This document shows, piece by piece, positions 1 to 11,557 of a stretch of 64,000 nucleotides of DNA. The notes under the pieces were generated by a model. It saw nothing but the letters and a program-made list of their open reading frames with translations. It was not told the origin of the DNA and made no database searches. Both the position numbers and the translations under genes were made by a program. The stretch covers positions 31,037,182 through 31,101,181 of the forward strand of contig CM073893.1 of assembly GCA_037176705.1 (NCBI GenBank), written 5' to 3'. Each line of letters starts with the position of its first letter. The stretch's first letter is position 1. Source of the DNA: Molossus alvarezi. Its lineage: Eukaryota; Chordata; Mammalia; Chiroptera; Molossidae.

Positions 1-229
1 GTTAGAGCCTCGGCCCGCGGTCCAGAGAGACCCGGGTTCGGTTCCCAATAAGGGCACATACCTCAGTTGCAGTTTGTCCCCGGCCCCAGTTGGGGATGTG
101 TAAGAGGCAGCCACTCGATGTGTCCCTTTCATGTTGATGTTTCTCTCTGTCCCTTTCTTCCTCTCTCTCCCTCACACTCTATCTGAACAAAAATGGAAAA
201 ATGTCCTCTGGTGAGGATTAAAAAAAATA
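1..229 (+). mobile_element. Ves SINE, type A, 5' end cut by window start
   Basis: Begins inside the tRNA-like head at GTTAGAGCCTCGGCC. It has the CAGTTTGTCCCCGGCCCC block and a CT-rich part, and ends at GTGAGGATT plus an A run. Confidence -1.
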
Positions 230-1199
230 GGTCACCAATATTCTACCGTATTTGCCTTATAGAAAATACTTCGATTTATTCAAAAGTGGAAGAAATAGCA
301 TGGTACATGAAAAACTAAAATTTATAGGACAAATGATACATTTACTCTACCAGTTCTAAAAAGACTTGGACTATGCAAAATTCACAGGTTTGCATTAAAA
401 ACTTAGAAAATCAATAGTGAAGCTTGTTTACCAGAAAATCCTACATTAAGTCTATTACAAAATAATTTTTCAACTAAACATATTTTTACAACACCTGCAA
501 AAACTCACAGTAAGAAACAAACAGCACTTTTGAGAATACGCATTTCTGATGTTGTCAGCTTAACTACAACTTTGTTTTTAACATGTCTATTTCAGTCTAT
601 ATATCTGGAGTTTCTCTAGTCAGAAATTCAAGACATGTATCCTAGGAAATGTATGACATTTTTTAGTAACATAAAGTAGCTTCTGAGAGAGCCATTGATA
701 ATCCATTAATTACAAACCATACCACCCATGTAATTATCATGTAAGTTGAGCTGAAACACTTAACCACCTACTCATCTGTACAGAGGAGATCAAATCCATG
801 CCATTCATCTAGAAATTCACTAAATTATTCTTCCATTATTATAAACACAAACATTTAAAATGAACCATCTTTGGCAGGGGGGATTAGGAATATTTTCAAA
901 GCTTGAATTCTACTGGGATTTTAATTTCTGGACAAATAAATAATTTTGTAAATTTATGATTTTTGTTAATTGTGTAAAGAGGATCCTGTTTTATTACTCT
1001 ATTACTCAACCCAAGTTTATGTCAAATGTGGTAAAAATAGCTGATTATTTAATTTTATTTTAAAACTAACATGGTAATTGACTGATTATTATTCCTGATG
1101 GTATATGAATCAATGCTTATCCCCTTTCTAGATAGAACATCTTATTTATTAAAATACAAAACATTAAGCTTTATTTATTTTTTAACAATAGTATTATTT
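230..1199. other. AT-rich intergenic DNA
   Basis: No gene, RNA or classifiable repeat seen. The composition is uniformly AT-rich. Confidence -1.
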
Positions 1200-1217
1200 T
1201 TTCTTTCTTTCTTTCTC

Positions 1218-1277
<60 letters not shown>

Positions 1278-1279
1278 TT
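1200..1279 (+). repeat. (CTTT)n microsatellite, SINE tail expansion
   Basis: About 19-20 near-perfect CTTT units directly abut the 3' (left) end of the minus-strand SINE at 1280. This is an AAAG-type expansion grown from its A-rich tail. Confidence -1.
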
Positions 1280-1517
1280 TATCCTCACCCAAGGACATTT
1301 TTGCATTTATCTTCAGATAGAGCAGGAGGGAGAGAGGGGGAAAGAGAGAGAGAAACATCGATGTGAGAGAGACACATCGACTGGTTGCCAATCACATGAC
1401 TCCAATCAGGGCCGGGGACAAACTGCAACCAAGGTATGTGCCCTTAGCGGGAACCGGATCTAGGGCTCTCCAGTCTGCAGGCCAACAGTCTAACCTCTGA
1501 GCCAAACCAGCTAGGAC
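1280..1517 (-). mobile_element. Ves SINE, type A
   Basis: The complement reads from the head at about 1517 (CTAGCTGGTTTGGCTCAG) to the tail ATGTCCTTGGGTGAGGAT at about 1280. Confidence -1.
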
Positions 1518-1979
1518 TATTTTATTTCTTATTTTATAACATTGAATGAAAATTCAAGATTAATATACTAGCAGAAAAATTTCTTAAATGGGATAGCCAA
1601 TAGATATCCTTATGACATCCAAAAAGTATCCCACTGTTCGTATTTGATTAACAACTTTTATAATATATATTGAATTTTATCAAACTTTTATTATCTCTTA
1701 CATAATCATATCTTTCCTTTTAATGTATAATTAATCAAATTATTTTAATACATTGAAACATTAACAGACTTTTCTGAGAATTCCAAAAAATAAATTTCTA
1801 CTTGATCATCTATTTCTGGATTTCTCTTTCTAGTTTTATAATTTATATTTTTTTAAATTAAAATGTTTTCTTCAATGTTGAAACATGTGATTTGTTGTTA
1901 GTATCCTTTTTTGTACTACTTTTATCAAGTTTCTGGTAACAGAGGTTTCCCAGCTTCAAAAAATGATTTAAAAATTTTT

Positions 1980-2245
1980 GGCCATTGCTGATTTGGCTCA
2001 GCAGTTAGAGCATTGGCCGCAGGCCAGAGAGACTGGAGTTCGGTTTCCGCTAAGGGCTTGTACCTCTGTTGCAGTTTGTCCCCAACCCCGGTTGGGGTTG
2101 TGTGGGTAGCAATCAGTCGCTGTGTCTCTCTCACATCGATGTTTCTCTCTCTCTCTTCCTCCCTCTGTCCCTTCCACTCTGTCTGAAGATAAATGCAAAA
2201 ATTTCCTCAGGTGAGGGTAAAAATAAATAAAAAAAATAAAAATTA
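1980..2245 (+). mobile_element. Ves SINE, type A
   Basis: The head GCTGATTTGGCTCAGCAG, the GCAGTTTGTCCCCAACCCC block and the 3' end AATTTCCTCAGGTGAGGGT are followed by an AAATAAATAAAA tail. It is moderately diverged. Confidence -1.
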
Positions 2246-2853
2246 ATAAAACATTTTGTATAATAGTTCATACACTGCAGCAATATATTTTTTTAAAAAT
2301 CCATAGTTGGAAAATAATAAAGAATTTACCATAAATAAATTGCAATTCTATCAAATTTTGGTTATAAATTTGTATATTTATTTCATCTTTTTCTCAAATT
2401 ACCTATTATTTTAAGTTTTAATGATATTAAAATAGCTTTTATTTATTTTTAGTTCTGCTATCTTATTTACTAATTTTTAATTTTATCTCTATTATTTCCT
2501 CTTTCCTATTTTCATTTGTTATGGTTAGTTTTATAATTTGTTCTCTGTGAATGCTTAATTTTGGTTTTTATTTTCATTATTGAGTTTTTGGCTTATTTGT
2601 TACACAGGTAAGTATGTTTTGCATACTTGTTTAATCCATACACATTTTAAAATCTCTTTACTACCCCAATACGACCACAGCTCCTACAGGAAGAACAAGT
2701 GGCGTAGTGTTTATTTTCAGTTATATTTTTCACTTCAAAGCTCTTTAAGTTGGTCTATTTTTATGCAAGAGTTAATATATGGGGAAATATTCTTAGTTCA
2801 ATATATTGATATCTGATTATTTATTTCCAATTAATGTTCTTTTATATAATCTT
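2246..2853. other. AT-rich intergenic DNA
   Basis: T-rich stretches between two SINEs; nothing coding or structured recognised. Confidence -1.
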
Positions 2854-2875
2854 GATTTATACAAATATATATATA

Positions 2876-3123
2876 TATATTTTTTTTATCCTTACCCGAG
2901 GACGTTTTGGCATTTATCTTCAGATAGAGCAGGAGGGAGAGAGGGAGGAAGAGAGAGAGAGAAACATCGATGTGAGAGAGACACACCGACTGGCTGCCAC
3001 CCACACGACACCAACTGGGGCCAGGGACAAACGCAACCGAGGTATGTGCCCTTAGCGGGAACCAAGCCTGGACTCTCTGGTCCATGGGCCGATGCTCTAA
3101 CCACTGAGAAAACCGGCCAGGGT
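2876..3123 (-). mobile_element. Ves SINE, type A, with target duplication
   Basis: The head is at the right end (CTGGCCGGTTTTCTCAGTGG on the complement) and the tail at left. A perfect 15-bp target duplication, GATTTATACAAATAT, occurs at 2854-2868 and 3124-3138. A (TA)n run separates the left copy from the tail. Confidence -1.
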
Positions 3124-3671
3124 GATTTATACAAATATCTTAATGCAAAATATTCTTTTTTACATAGCGTCTTTAAATGTGTGCCCCTCCCCCCATTTAT
3201 TCTTTCTATTCTCTTCTCTTCCTCAACAAATCAATTATGCTTTATGTTTTCCCTGTTATAAACATTAACCGGGTATATACACCATTATACACCATTCATG
3301 ATTGCTTTAACTATGATGCTGTATTTTGGTCCTATTTTTATCGACCTGTTCTTTTCACGTGAGAAATTAGTTCATTCAATTTTTTTACTTTATTAATTCT
3401 TGTGGGTTTTTTTTTCCTTTTTTTTTTAACCACAGAACACATTTTCTTGTATTTAATTAGTAACAAAAAGCCGACTTGTAATATATACTTCTCTTCTTGT
3501 AATTCCCCCAAGGTATGTCCTTACTCTGGATGCTGCCATGCTGTCTTATTTTCTATCATTTAGTTTTCATATTGTTATTAGAGTGAATAGTTATGTGTCA
3601 GTTTAACCTGAGTGAAGTGGGGAATTATTTAAGCCTAGAAAACAGTTTTGAAGATCAGCAGCAGGGTAATG

Positions 3672-4040
3672 TTTCAGTCTGCTGAGACTTCATGACAAAA
3701 TACCACAAATTTGGTAACTTAAACAACAGAAATGCATCTCTCCAAGTTCTGGAGGCCTGAGGTTTGAGAGAGAAAATGCCAACATTGATGGGCTCTGGTG
3801 AGAAATATCTTCCTGGCTCGAAGAGAGTTACTTAATTGCTGTGTCCTCACTTGACAGGAAGAGCAAGCTCAGATCTTTTCCTCTTATCTGATACTAATTC
3901 CATCCTGAGGGTCCCATCCTCATGACCTAATTTAAGCCTAATTACTTCCCAAAGGCCACTCCTCCAAATCCTTTCAAATTAGGAGTCATGGCTTAACACA
4001 TGCATTTGAGGGGAACACAAACATTCAGTTCATAAAAGGT
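3672..4040 (-). mobile_element. MaLR LTR (MLT1/MST type)
   Basis: On the complement this is a MaLR LTR. In + orientation the marks are ACAAAATACCACAAATTTGG, TTAAACAACAGAAAT, GTTCTGGAGGCCTGAGG, TGTGTCCTCAC, TCATGACCTAATTTAAGCC and GGGGAACACAAACATTCAG. It is a non-coding solo LTR with no internal region adjacent. Confidence -1.
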
Positions 4041-4944
4041 AAAATTATCCTTCTGTGTCTTGGTTGCTGTTAAAATTTGTTCTGATTTTAAGCTTACATG
4101 GCAGGGAGGTATAAATATACATTTTTATTTTAGTGATGATTGCCATTCCAAGAAAAATAAAAGCTTTGTCAGAACAAAATTCTCTTCCATGAACCCTTTG
4201 AATCATTCATAGAATTCAACATAATTCTGAGTACATATATACACAATTTGTTTGCTTGAGTAAAAATGATGTAGTGATACTCTAAAGATGAAATGGATAG
4301 GCAATAAACATTGTTACTTATACCAAACAAAGTTCTTGATTTGAAGTTATATAGCCATTTGTAGTATGCATTACTATATGTAAATTTGTGACATGTGCTC
4401 AGCATGTTTTCTTCCCCCAAATTTCTTTAAGACCAAATACTTGGAGTAGCTTTTTATACACTCATCAACTGTAGAGTAATCTCACAAATGTATGTTTTTG
4501 CCCCCAGAAAAATAAATTTTAAAACATATCACTTTAAATGTATTAGACTATCTCATTTAAAACATGAAAAAGTATTACAGAATAAATCCTACACTTGTTA
4601 TCTCAAACACGTACTACTTGTCTAGCATACCAAAATGAGCAAGCATTGCCACACTTAATGAAACGCTACTGGAAAAATCTCAGCAGCTTGGTTCTCTTTT
4701 TCAATGCAGCTTTCCAAATCCCAGTGTTTCGGGCTGACCCTTAACACTTATTAGGTCTGATGACCAATATCTCTATGTTTTGTATTCTGTTTGTTTAGTC
4801 ACTAACCTGCTGTGCCCAAACATTGCCAAAAGTTTGACACAGTATACACTGCCGTTTTTACATTTCGGTCTTTAAAACTAAAGTGGCTCATATCTGTTTT
4901 TGTGTTTTTGTTTATGTTTGGTTTGGTTTCATGTATATGTAGAC

Positions 4945-4978
<34 letters not shown>

Positions 4979-5130
4979 TACTTTTCTGTAAGTGTAATTT
5001 GTAAATATTTTAAGACTAAGTTTGTGAATTTTTCTTTCTTATTATTTACCTAACAGTCTTACTATCATTATACAGGTAGACCTGGCCACCATTATATCAT
5101 TTATATGAAATATACGTGTATGTCTTATCT
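4041..5130. other. Intergenic DNA with (TA)n tract
   Basis: Mostly AT-rich, with a TATATA/TATATGTA tract at about 4936-4980. The 4600-4900 part has more balanced composition and no recognised repeat. No gene seen. Confidence -1.
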
Positions 5131-5134
5131 TTCA

Positions 5135-5240
5135 AGTTAGAATGCAGGTCTTTTGTGGGTAGAGATCAGATCTCATTGATTTTTGCATCATTAGTACCTG
5201 GTATGCCACTGAAAACTACTAAATAAGTTAGAATGTTTCA
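5135..5240 (+). mobile_element. L2 3'-end fragment
   Basis: Resembles the L2 tail, with ATTAGTACCTGGTATGCCAC followed by a degraded 'AATAAAT' end. Strongly diverged. Confidence -1.
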
Positions 5241-5299
5241 TTAAATATATGCTAAAAGTTCTCCGTTTAGATCCTCTATAATCTAGGACTGACTGCTAT

Positions 5300-5480
5300 T
5301 TGTGCAAAGAATATCAGTGCCATAAACCTGGGTCAAGTCCCAGTGCTGTTACTTAATAGACATGAATCTTTATAAAACATGGTTATCATTTTTGCATACC
5401 TCAGAGTGGTCTGAAAATTAACTGAATTATGATATGTAAGTCATATACCAAGTGTTAATTTAATCCTTATTATTAAAACC
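5300..5480 (+). mobile_element. MIR fragment
   Basis: CCTGGGTCAAGTCCCAGTGC, then TTACTTAATAGAC and ATGGTTATCAT, and a late ATATACCAAGTG part, follow the MIR consensus order on the + strand. Confidence -1.
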
Positions 5481-5749
5481 TGGTTATATCAATTAGCTAG
5501 TGAGTGGTATTCTGAAAAACAGTATTAATATTAGTAGAATTACTTTGCAGTGAGTTGTAAATTGGATATTTTGCTCCTTGATGACTCCATTCTAGTAATT
5601 AACATTAAGCAGGGTTTAGAAAAAGATCACTGGTAGATTTATATGATACAGCCATAAAAAAGATTTTAAACTTGTAGTACTTTGTAGTGAGAAAGCTCAA
5701 TAGCTCATTAGAGTACATTAACAATTTCACATATTTGTAAGGAGACTAT

Positions 5750-5885
5750 TGTGATCTGTGTGTCTATTACTCTATCAACATTTACAACTCTATTTAGTGC
5801 ATCTCTATAGGCTATCATTTTATCATTAAATCTCCCATATTGGGTACCATGTTGGCAGATAGTAGACACTCAATAACCACATTTA
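5750..5885 (+). mobile_element. L2 3'-end fragment
   Basis: TACCATGTTGGCAGATAGTA followed by GACACTCAATAACCAC matches the end of L2 ('CATAGTAGGCACTCAATAAA'). Confidence -1.
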
Positions 5886-6157
5886 GGAAAAAAAAATACA
5901 CTTCTGTAAAACAATGACCTACTTATCAAAATCTCAATTTTTTAAGAATAACACAATACTTAAACAGGGAAAGTTTGTGTACTCTATATTATTTGATTTA
6001 CATTAATTAAAAAGGAGATAAATTTCTCAAGCTGTTTTTATTGATTTTTTTTTAAACTTGGCTTTTCTTAAGTATTCTTATGAATTTCATGAAAAATAGT
6101 GAAGTGAGAACAAAATCATGAAAGATAATATTCTCATTATATTTTACCAAAGGTATT

Positions 6158-6385
6158 GTTTTAAACATGTTTTTATTGATTTTAGAGAGAGAGGTAGGGA
6201 GAAGGAGAGAGAGATAGAAACATCATTTTGATGAGGCAGAAACATCAACACTGATCAGCTCCCTCCTGCATGCCCCCTACTGGGAATCCAGCCTGCAACC
6301 CCAGCATGTGCCCTGACCTGGAATTGAACCAGTGACCTCCTGGTGCATAGGTAAATGCTCAACCACTGAGCCACTCCAGCTGGGC
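6158..6385 (-). mobile_element. Ves SINE, type B, with target duplication
   Basis: The head is at right (GCCCAGCTGGAGTGGCTCAG on the complement) and the tail at left. A 12-bp target duplication, ACCAAAGGTATT, occurs at 6146-6157 and 6386-6397. Confidence -1.
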
Positions 6386-6789
6386 ACCAAAGGTATTTTT
6401 AAATTATTTTTAAATTTCCTGTCAAAAAAATGTAGAAATGCATTTAATGATGATAATTAGGGATAGGATAAAACTTGCATTCCAATATTATAAAGAAATA
6501 TATGTATTAATCAATGAACCATCTTAATTTAAGAAAATAATTTTTTAAAGTTCTTTATCATGAAAACATTCATTTTTATCATACAATAATTTAATCTGCA
6601 TTTAATTGGAGGATTAATCATAAATAAGTTCTACTCTGGATAATTGAGGTTTGGAGAATAAATTGTATAACTGAGCAAGGAGTCATGCTACAGAAATTAT
6701 TTGTTTTAAGTAAAAACTGAGAATACAAAAATAATACTATTGATGCTTATTAAAAGTTAACGTCTACATTTTCTCAAGAAACTTCATTT

Positions 6790-6870
6790 TTCATTCGATC
6801 CCGACACTTATTATAATGCCTGACATATGCTGAACATTTGATACATATTTATTAGATTGAGTCATTTATT
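6790..6870 (+). mobile_element. L2/MIR-like 3' fragment
   Basis: ATAATGCCTGACATATGCTG, then TTTGATACATATTTATTAG and a GATTGAGT end, resembles the L2 terminal sequence. Short and diverged. Confidence -1.
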
Positions 6871-6875
6871 TAAAT

Positions 6876-7061
6876 ATGTTTTATTGCTTTTGTAGAGAAA
6901 GAGGAAGGGAGAGAGAGATAGAAACATCAATCAGCTGCCTCCTGCACACCCCCACTGGGAATTGAGTTCACAATCTGGGCCTGTGCCGTGACCAGGAATC
7001 GAACCAGGACCTCTCAGTTCATGGGACGATGCTCAATTCACTGAGCCACACTGGCTGGGCT
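6876..7061 (-). mobile_element. Ves SINE, type B, internally shortened
   Basis: The head at right reads GCCCAGCCAGTGTGGCTCAG on the complement. The CT-rich part is shortened: one GAAACATCAATCAGCTGCC junction replaces the usual two 'CATCGATG' blocks. Confidence -1.
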
Positions 7062-7194
7062 ATTAAAACATTTTAAGCAAATAGGCATAATTTTTAAATT
7101 AATAAATTGAATTATAGGTCGTTATTATCATTATTATAAGTCGTCATTATTATTAAAGTATTAATTAATTAAATAGAAGCTTATTTAGTGCTGC

Positions 7195-7440
7195 ACTGGC
7201 AAGCACCTACCAAGAATTAATAAGATAAATTAGACTCAGTCTCTGTTTACCAGGAGGCCTTAGTAGAGAGGGAGATAAATTATTTTAAAATGATAAAATA
7301 TTGTCAAAACTCTTTAAAATGTCCCACATGTGAAAAGAAGCACAGAAGAAACAACTAACTATACCTGTGTTAGCGTAGATAACTATTAGTGTATTTAGTT
7401 ATTAAAAAAGGAAGGGAGCAAATGGAATTAGACAGTAAAC
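7195..7440. mobile_element. Old interspersed repeat, family not assigned
   Basis: Resembles the common mammalian repeat with 'GGCACT...AATAAGACA...AAGGAGCTTACAGTCTAG' order (here CTGGCAAGCACC, TTAGACTCAGTCTC and CAGGAGGCCTTAGTAGAG). I cannot name the family safely. Confidence -1.
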
Positions 7441-8165
7441 CTGATTAACTAGGAGCTGAAGCATTCACAGACTCCACGTGTACAGCTGCATCCTGCACCA
7501 AGCAGACCTTATCCCCAAGCAGGCTGGAAGGACTGGCTTTCCAACCCGCCCCGCCCATTAGCAGGACTACCCAGTGCCAGGGTGGGGGGCGGGGGCTGTA
7601 TAAAACAGAAAGGGAAATTCCTCCGCTGAGACTTGTGCAGTAGAACATAAATGACAACTATGAAGGGGCAGGGTCTAGCCCAGAAGAATTAGGAAGAAGA
7701 TTGCTTAGTTTGAAAGAAAGCTGATCCCTTTCCAAACCCAAGGAGATAGCATCAAAGCTTAACAAGGCCCAGGGCTCATTCCTTCGTGCTCTCTCTCTCT
7801 CTTCACATAGCAGCTGTGCGGGTCTGGCAGTCGTGCAGGTCCAAGTCGGGGGCCCAAGTGCAAGCCGAATTCAGGGCTGAAGCCTGGCACCCACTAGGCC
7901 AGAGCGGCCAGGAGCAGACTATGCTCAACTAGCGGAGCCCAGGGTGACAGCTTTACAGTTCTGGATCCTGACCCTCCTGGTGGGCACTTGTGCTCACCAG
8001 GCCCATGACTTCTGCAGCAGGCAGAGCTGAGCCACCTGGTCATGGATGAGACATCAGGCACCTCGGGACAGGCTTTGTTTTCACGCCAATAAATCTTACC
8101 ACTGTGTTTCAAGTCCTCCTATATGTGGAGTCCTCAAAATGCATTTCTCATGACACTGTAGAGGA
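7441..8165 (+). mobile_element. Probable LTR-type or composite retroelement
   Basis: A GC-richer island of about 0.7 kb in AT-rich DNA. It contains a TATA-like CTGTATAAAACAG at about 7595 and an AATAAA near 8089, preceded by CACGCC and followed by CCACTGTG. This suggests an LTR with a long R region, + strand. No gag, pol or env coding is visible. The family is not identified and the edges are approximate. Confidence -1.
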
Positions 8166-8362
8166 ATTCTATTTCCACTGGCGACACCTGGAAGTCTCAG
8201 AGAAAACTTCACCGTGGCCACTGATGTATGAGTATACTTGAGAGTATAACCATGAAAGAGGATAAAGGATATTCTGTGCAAAATGTGCAATAAAAAACGA
8301 TTGTACTGGTATAACGGAATATGGTATGTTCAGAAAAACAACACTTAAACATGGCTTTTTAT

Positions 8363-8590
8363 TTTTTATTTTATTCTCACCCAAGGACATTTTTGCATTT
8401 ATCTTCAGATAGAGTGGGAGAGAGAGGGAGAAGGAAGAGAGAGAAACATTGATGTGTCTCTCTCATATCAACTGGTTGCTACCCACACAACCCCGACTGG
8501 GGACAGGGACAAACTGCAACCGAGGTACCTGCCCTTAGCGGGAACCGAACCCCGGACTCTAACCACTGAGAGCAAAACCGGCCAAGGCAT
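8363..8590 (-). mobile_element. Ves SINE, type A, with target duplication
   Basis: The tail is at left (CACCCAAGGACATTTTTGC) and the head at right (CCTTGGCCGGTTTTGCTCTC on the complement). A 14-bp target duplication with one mismatch, ACATGGCTTTTTAT / ACATTGCTTTTTAT, lies at 8349-8362 and 8591-8604. Confidence -1.
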
Positions 8591-8667
8591 ACATTGCTTT
8601 TTATAAGAGAGATTATTATAGATGTGAGTGAGAAATGGTTCTGGATTAATCATCTAACGCCCAGCTA

Positions 8668-8790
8668 CAAAAACTTTGAATCTTAGTCTTTGTAAATGGC
8701 GAATAGTAAATATTTTAAGCTTTGCAGGACATGTGATCTCCATCACAGCTACTCAATTTCACCCTTGCTGTGTGAAACAACCAGTACAAC
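8668..8790 (+). mobile_element. MER5-type hAT element, 5' half
   Basis: TAGTAAATATTTTAAGCTTT, then GCAGGACATGTGATCTC, CACAGCTACTCAATTT and TGTGTGAAAC, follow the MER5A order. It breaks off at about 8790, where another repeat begins. The 3' half appears at 10,295. Confidence -1.
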
Positions 8791-9363
8791 ACAGTAAGTG
8801 CTCACTTAACGTTGTTGATAGGCTCTTGGAAACTGTGATTTCAAGTAAAACAACATGTAAGGAAACCAATTTTATAATAAGCTAATTGATATACATAAGA
8901 GCCAAGTTCCTGTGGCATATTTCTGGTCACAAAAACATCACCAAGTTGATAAAGTCCCAAAACACTTCTAATATTAAACATTAAAATAAATGGTAGCTAT
9001 ACATACATTTAACAAAGATTAACAAAAACAAGGAAGATAATGATTTTTCAACTCGATGATTACAGTTCAAGGTTGTGGGTGGCTGGAGCTCATCCTGGCA
9101 GCATCAGGTAGGACCCAAACCTAGACAGGACACCCTTTGACTACAGGGCGTGCTCGTGCATGATCGGGCTGGGACAATGTAGACATGCCCATTCACCTAA
9201 TGCACACATCTTTGCGATGTGGGAGGAATCCACAGAACCCAGAGGAAATCCACATAGATGTGACAAGAATGTGCAGACTCGCATAGACGGTGGCCCTGGC
9301 TGGTAATTGATTTTATTTTTCTCATTATCATTATGATGAAGGGACAGTATTCAAGGACCAGCT
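8791..9363. mobile_element. Ancient non-autonomous repeat inserted in MER5 (family not assigned)
   Basis: Begins CAGTAAGTGCTCACTTAACG and ends AAGGACCAGCTG. The middle contains the widespread motif GATGTGGGAGGAATCC followed by 'ACAAGAATGTGCAGACTC'. The CAG...CTG ends suggest a DNA-transposon-like element. It is non-coding. Confidence -1.
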
Positions 9364-9934
9364 GAGTATGTAAATGTATGGATGTGAATCTGTGGCTGAA
9401 GGGAAGAGGGGCCAGATGCCTCTGACACTCATAGGCAGGAGGTTCTTACCAGATCTTTAGAAAATTAATTTTCTAAAATGTGCACCAGAGAATGGATGGT
9501 TTTTATTGGTGTGGAATTATCTTTCTGGGGTTGTAAAGTACCATGCCCCTCAATCCAATCCTGAAAGAGCCGTGAATTTAGCAAGACCAGAAATAAAGCC
9601 AAAGTCCAGAGTGTCCACTCCATGATATAGCTGGGCTCAGATTAGGATTAGTCCAGATTCAGTCCAGTAATCTATTGTGTGGGTCCCATAGGGAGATGAG
9701 CCTAGTGGCAGGTGCAGGGCACAGGAGCCCTGTAAGAGGCGAGTCTAGCTCCAGGGGCAAGAGAGAGAAAGCCAAAGAGAGAGAGCTTCTTTGTTTAGGA
9801 GATTAAATATTCAGATTTTGCCATTTATAGTGGCCACACCTATTGTGGCCACTGACTGGATCCCAGGTGTGACTGACAGGCACCTCCCACATCATTCAGA
9901 TCTCACTGGGCATGTGCCTAAACTGCCTTTGTTG
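9364..9934. other. Mixed-composition DNA, probable old LTR-type repeat
   Basis: Composition and phrases such as GACTGGATCCCAGGTGTGAC suggest a degraded LTR, interrupted by a SINE and resuming at about 10,138. I cannot assign a family. No gene. Confidence -1.
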
Positions 9935-10137
9935 ACCAGCCAGTGTGGCTCAGAGGATCGAACCTTGTCCCATGGACTGAGAGGTCCTGGTTCCTGGTCA
10001 GGCACATGCCCTGATTGTGGGCTCTATCCCCAGTAGGTGGTGTGCAGGAGGCAGCTGATCGTTGTTCCTCTCTCACATCAATGTTTCTCTCTCTCTCTCT
10101 CTCTCTAAAAAAACCAATAAAAATACATTTTAAAAAA
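9935..10137 (+). mobile_element. Ves SINE, type B, with target duplication
   Basis: The head GACCAGCCAGTGTGGCTCAG, a GTGCAGGAGGCAGCTGATCG block and an AACCAATAAAAATAC end are present. A perfect 14-bp target duplication, TAAACTGCCTTTGT, occurs at 9919-9932 and 10138-10151. Confidence -1.
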
Positions 10138-10294
10138 TAAACTGCCTTTGTCCAGCCCCTTCCCCCATGTAGTGAATATACCTTGAGAGTGTTAATTGCA
10201 AGTTTCCTGGCAAAACTGTACAAATGGCATGGCTATATTATCTGGTCTTCCCTTTATTCCTTTCCTGGTAAATAATAACCAGGTTATTGTACCA

Positions 10295-10375
10295 GTAACG
10301 GTTCTGTTTTAATTCAACTTTATTTACAAAAATAAGAAATGGGTTGTAGTGTCTTCAGCCCTGCTCTAACATCCG
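10295..10375 (+). mobile_element. MER5-type hAT element, 3' half
   Basis: TTCAACTTTATTTACAAAAA, then a GGGTTGTAGT part, matches the MER5A end. It is probably the other half of the fragment at 8668-8790. Confidence -1.
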
Positions 10376-10521
10376 GGGTAAAAAAAAAAATCATATTTTA
10401 TGAAGAAAGTATTATGGAGAAAACAATTTGAAAACATCAATTTGATATTTTATTTATCTTGTTTTGTGCTGGTCTCAGCCTATAGATAAGCAGCATTGTG
10501 ACTGGATCAACCTTTGTATTT

Positions 10522-10779
10522 CTTTTTTTTTTTTTTTTATCCTCACCTGAGTACATTTTTCCATTTTTTGTTCAGACAGGGTGGGAGGGAGAGAGAGGAA
10601 GAGAGAAAGAGAGAGAAACATTGACGTGAAAGAGACACATCGAGTGGCTGCTTTCCGCACGACCCCAACCAAGACCTGGGACAAACTGCAACCGAGTTAT
10701 GTGCCCTTAGCGGGAACCGAACTTGGGTCTCTCTGGACCACAGGCCAACTCTCTAACCACTGACCAAAACCAGCCAGAG
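10522..10779 (-). mobile_element. Ves SINE, type A, with target duplication
   Basis: A T run at left is followed by ATCCTCACCTGAGTACATTT; the head is at right (GCTCTGGCTGGTTTTGGTCAG on the complement). The flanks CAACCTTTGTATTTC and CAACCCTTGTATTCC, at about 10508 and 10780, are near-identical duplications. Confidence -1.
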
Positions 10780-11272
10780 CAACCCTTGTATTCCTCATGA
10801 TTGCAAGACACTCTCAACAACAACCATCAGGGAACTTTGGAAAAAAACAACAATGAGGTTTTATTATAGGTTCTGGAGAGTACAAAATACACCTGGGGCC
10901 ACACTGTGAGTTCACAGGTAGAGAATGAGAGAAAAGCACAAACCTAGGTTTCTGCTTTTGTTGGGGTCCAGGCTGGGGGCCTAGGTTTGAGGGACTCACT
11001 CTTGATGGATGAATTTAAACATATGAGTGTGAATTTAAAACACAGGAAGAAAAAAGCAAGGGACCCAAATGATTAGTTTTGACATCATCCAGATCTCTAA
11101 AACAAAGAAACACTGGGGATGGAGGGTCCAGGTGAGGCTCTTCATTTATTCAAGGGGCTGGCAACTTATTTATTAGAGATAGCTGTTTTGGAAGTACAAG
11201 CCTAGGTAGTCAATGCTTAAGTTGTACATTTGTATTACAAAAAAGAAAAATCAACTGTTGGGACTTCAACCC
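10780..11272. other. Intergenic DNA
   Basis: No recognised repeat or gene. Balanced composition at 10,850-11,010 (GGGGTCCAGGCTGGGGGCC) hints at an old repeat that I cannot name. Confidence -1.
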
Positions 11273-11290
11273 TTAAATAACATTCTTTTT

Positions 11291-11540
11291 TTTTTTTTTT
11301 TTTTTAATGCTCACCTGAGGATATTTTTCTATGTATCTTAAGATAGAATAGGAGGGAGGGAGAGGAAGAGAGAGGGAAACATTGATGTGAGAGGGGAGAC
11401 ATAGACTGGTTGCCTCCCTCACGACCTTAACCAGGGCCAGGGATGAACTGCAACCCAGGTAGTGCCCTTGACCGGAATCAAACCTGCAACTCATTGGTCT
11501 TTGGGCTGATGCTCTACCAGAAAGCCAAACTGACCAGGGA
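11291..11540 (-). mobile_element. Ves SINE, type A, with target duplication
   Basis: The tail at left follows a T run. The head at right reads CCCTGGTCAGTTTGGCTTTC on the complement. The target duplication TTAAATAACATTCTTTT occurs at about 11273-11290 and 11541-11557. Confidence -1.
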
Positions 11541-11557
11541 TTAAATAACATTCTTTT

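Noticed and set aside
1194..1463. Open frames rich in LSFF/KKER repeats
   Set aside because: Translation of the (CTTT)n microsatellite and SINE.
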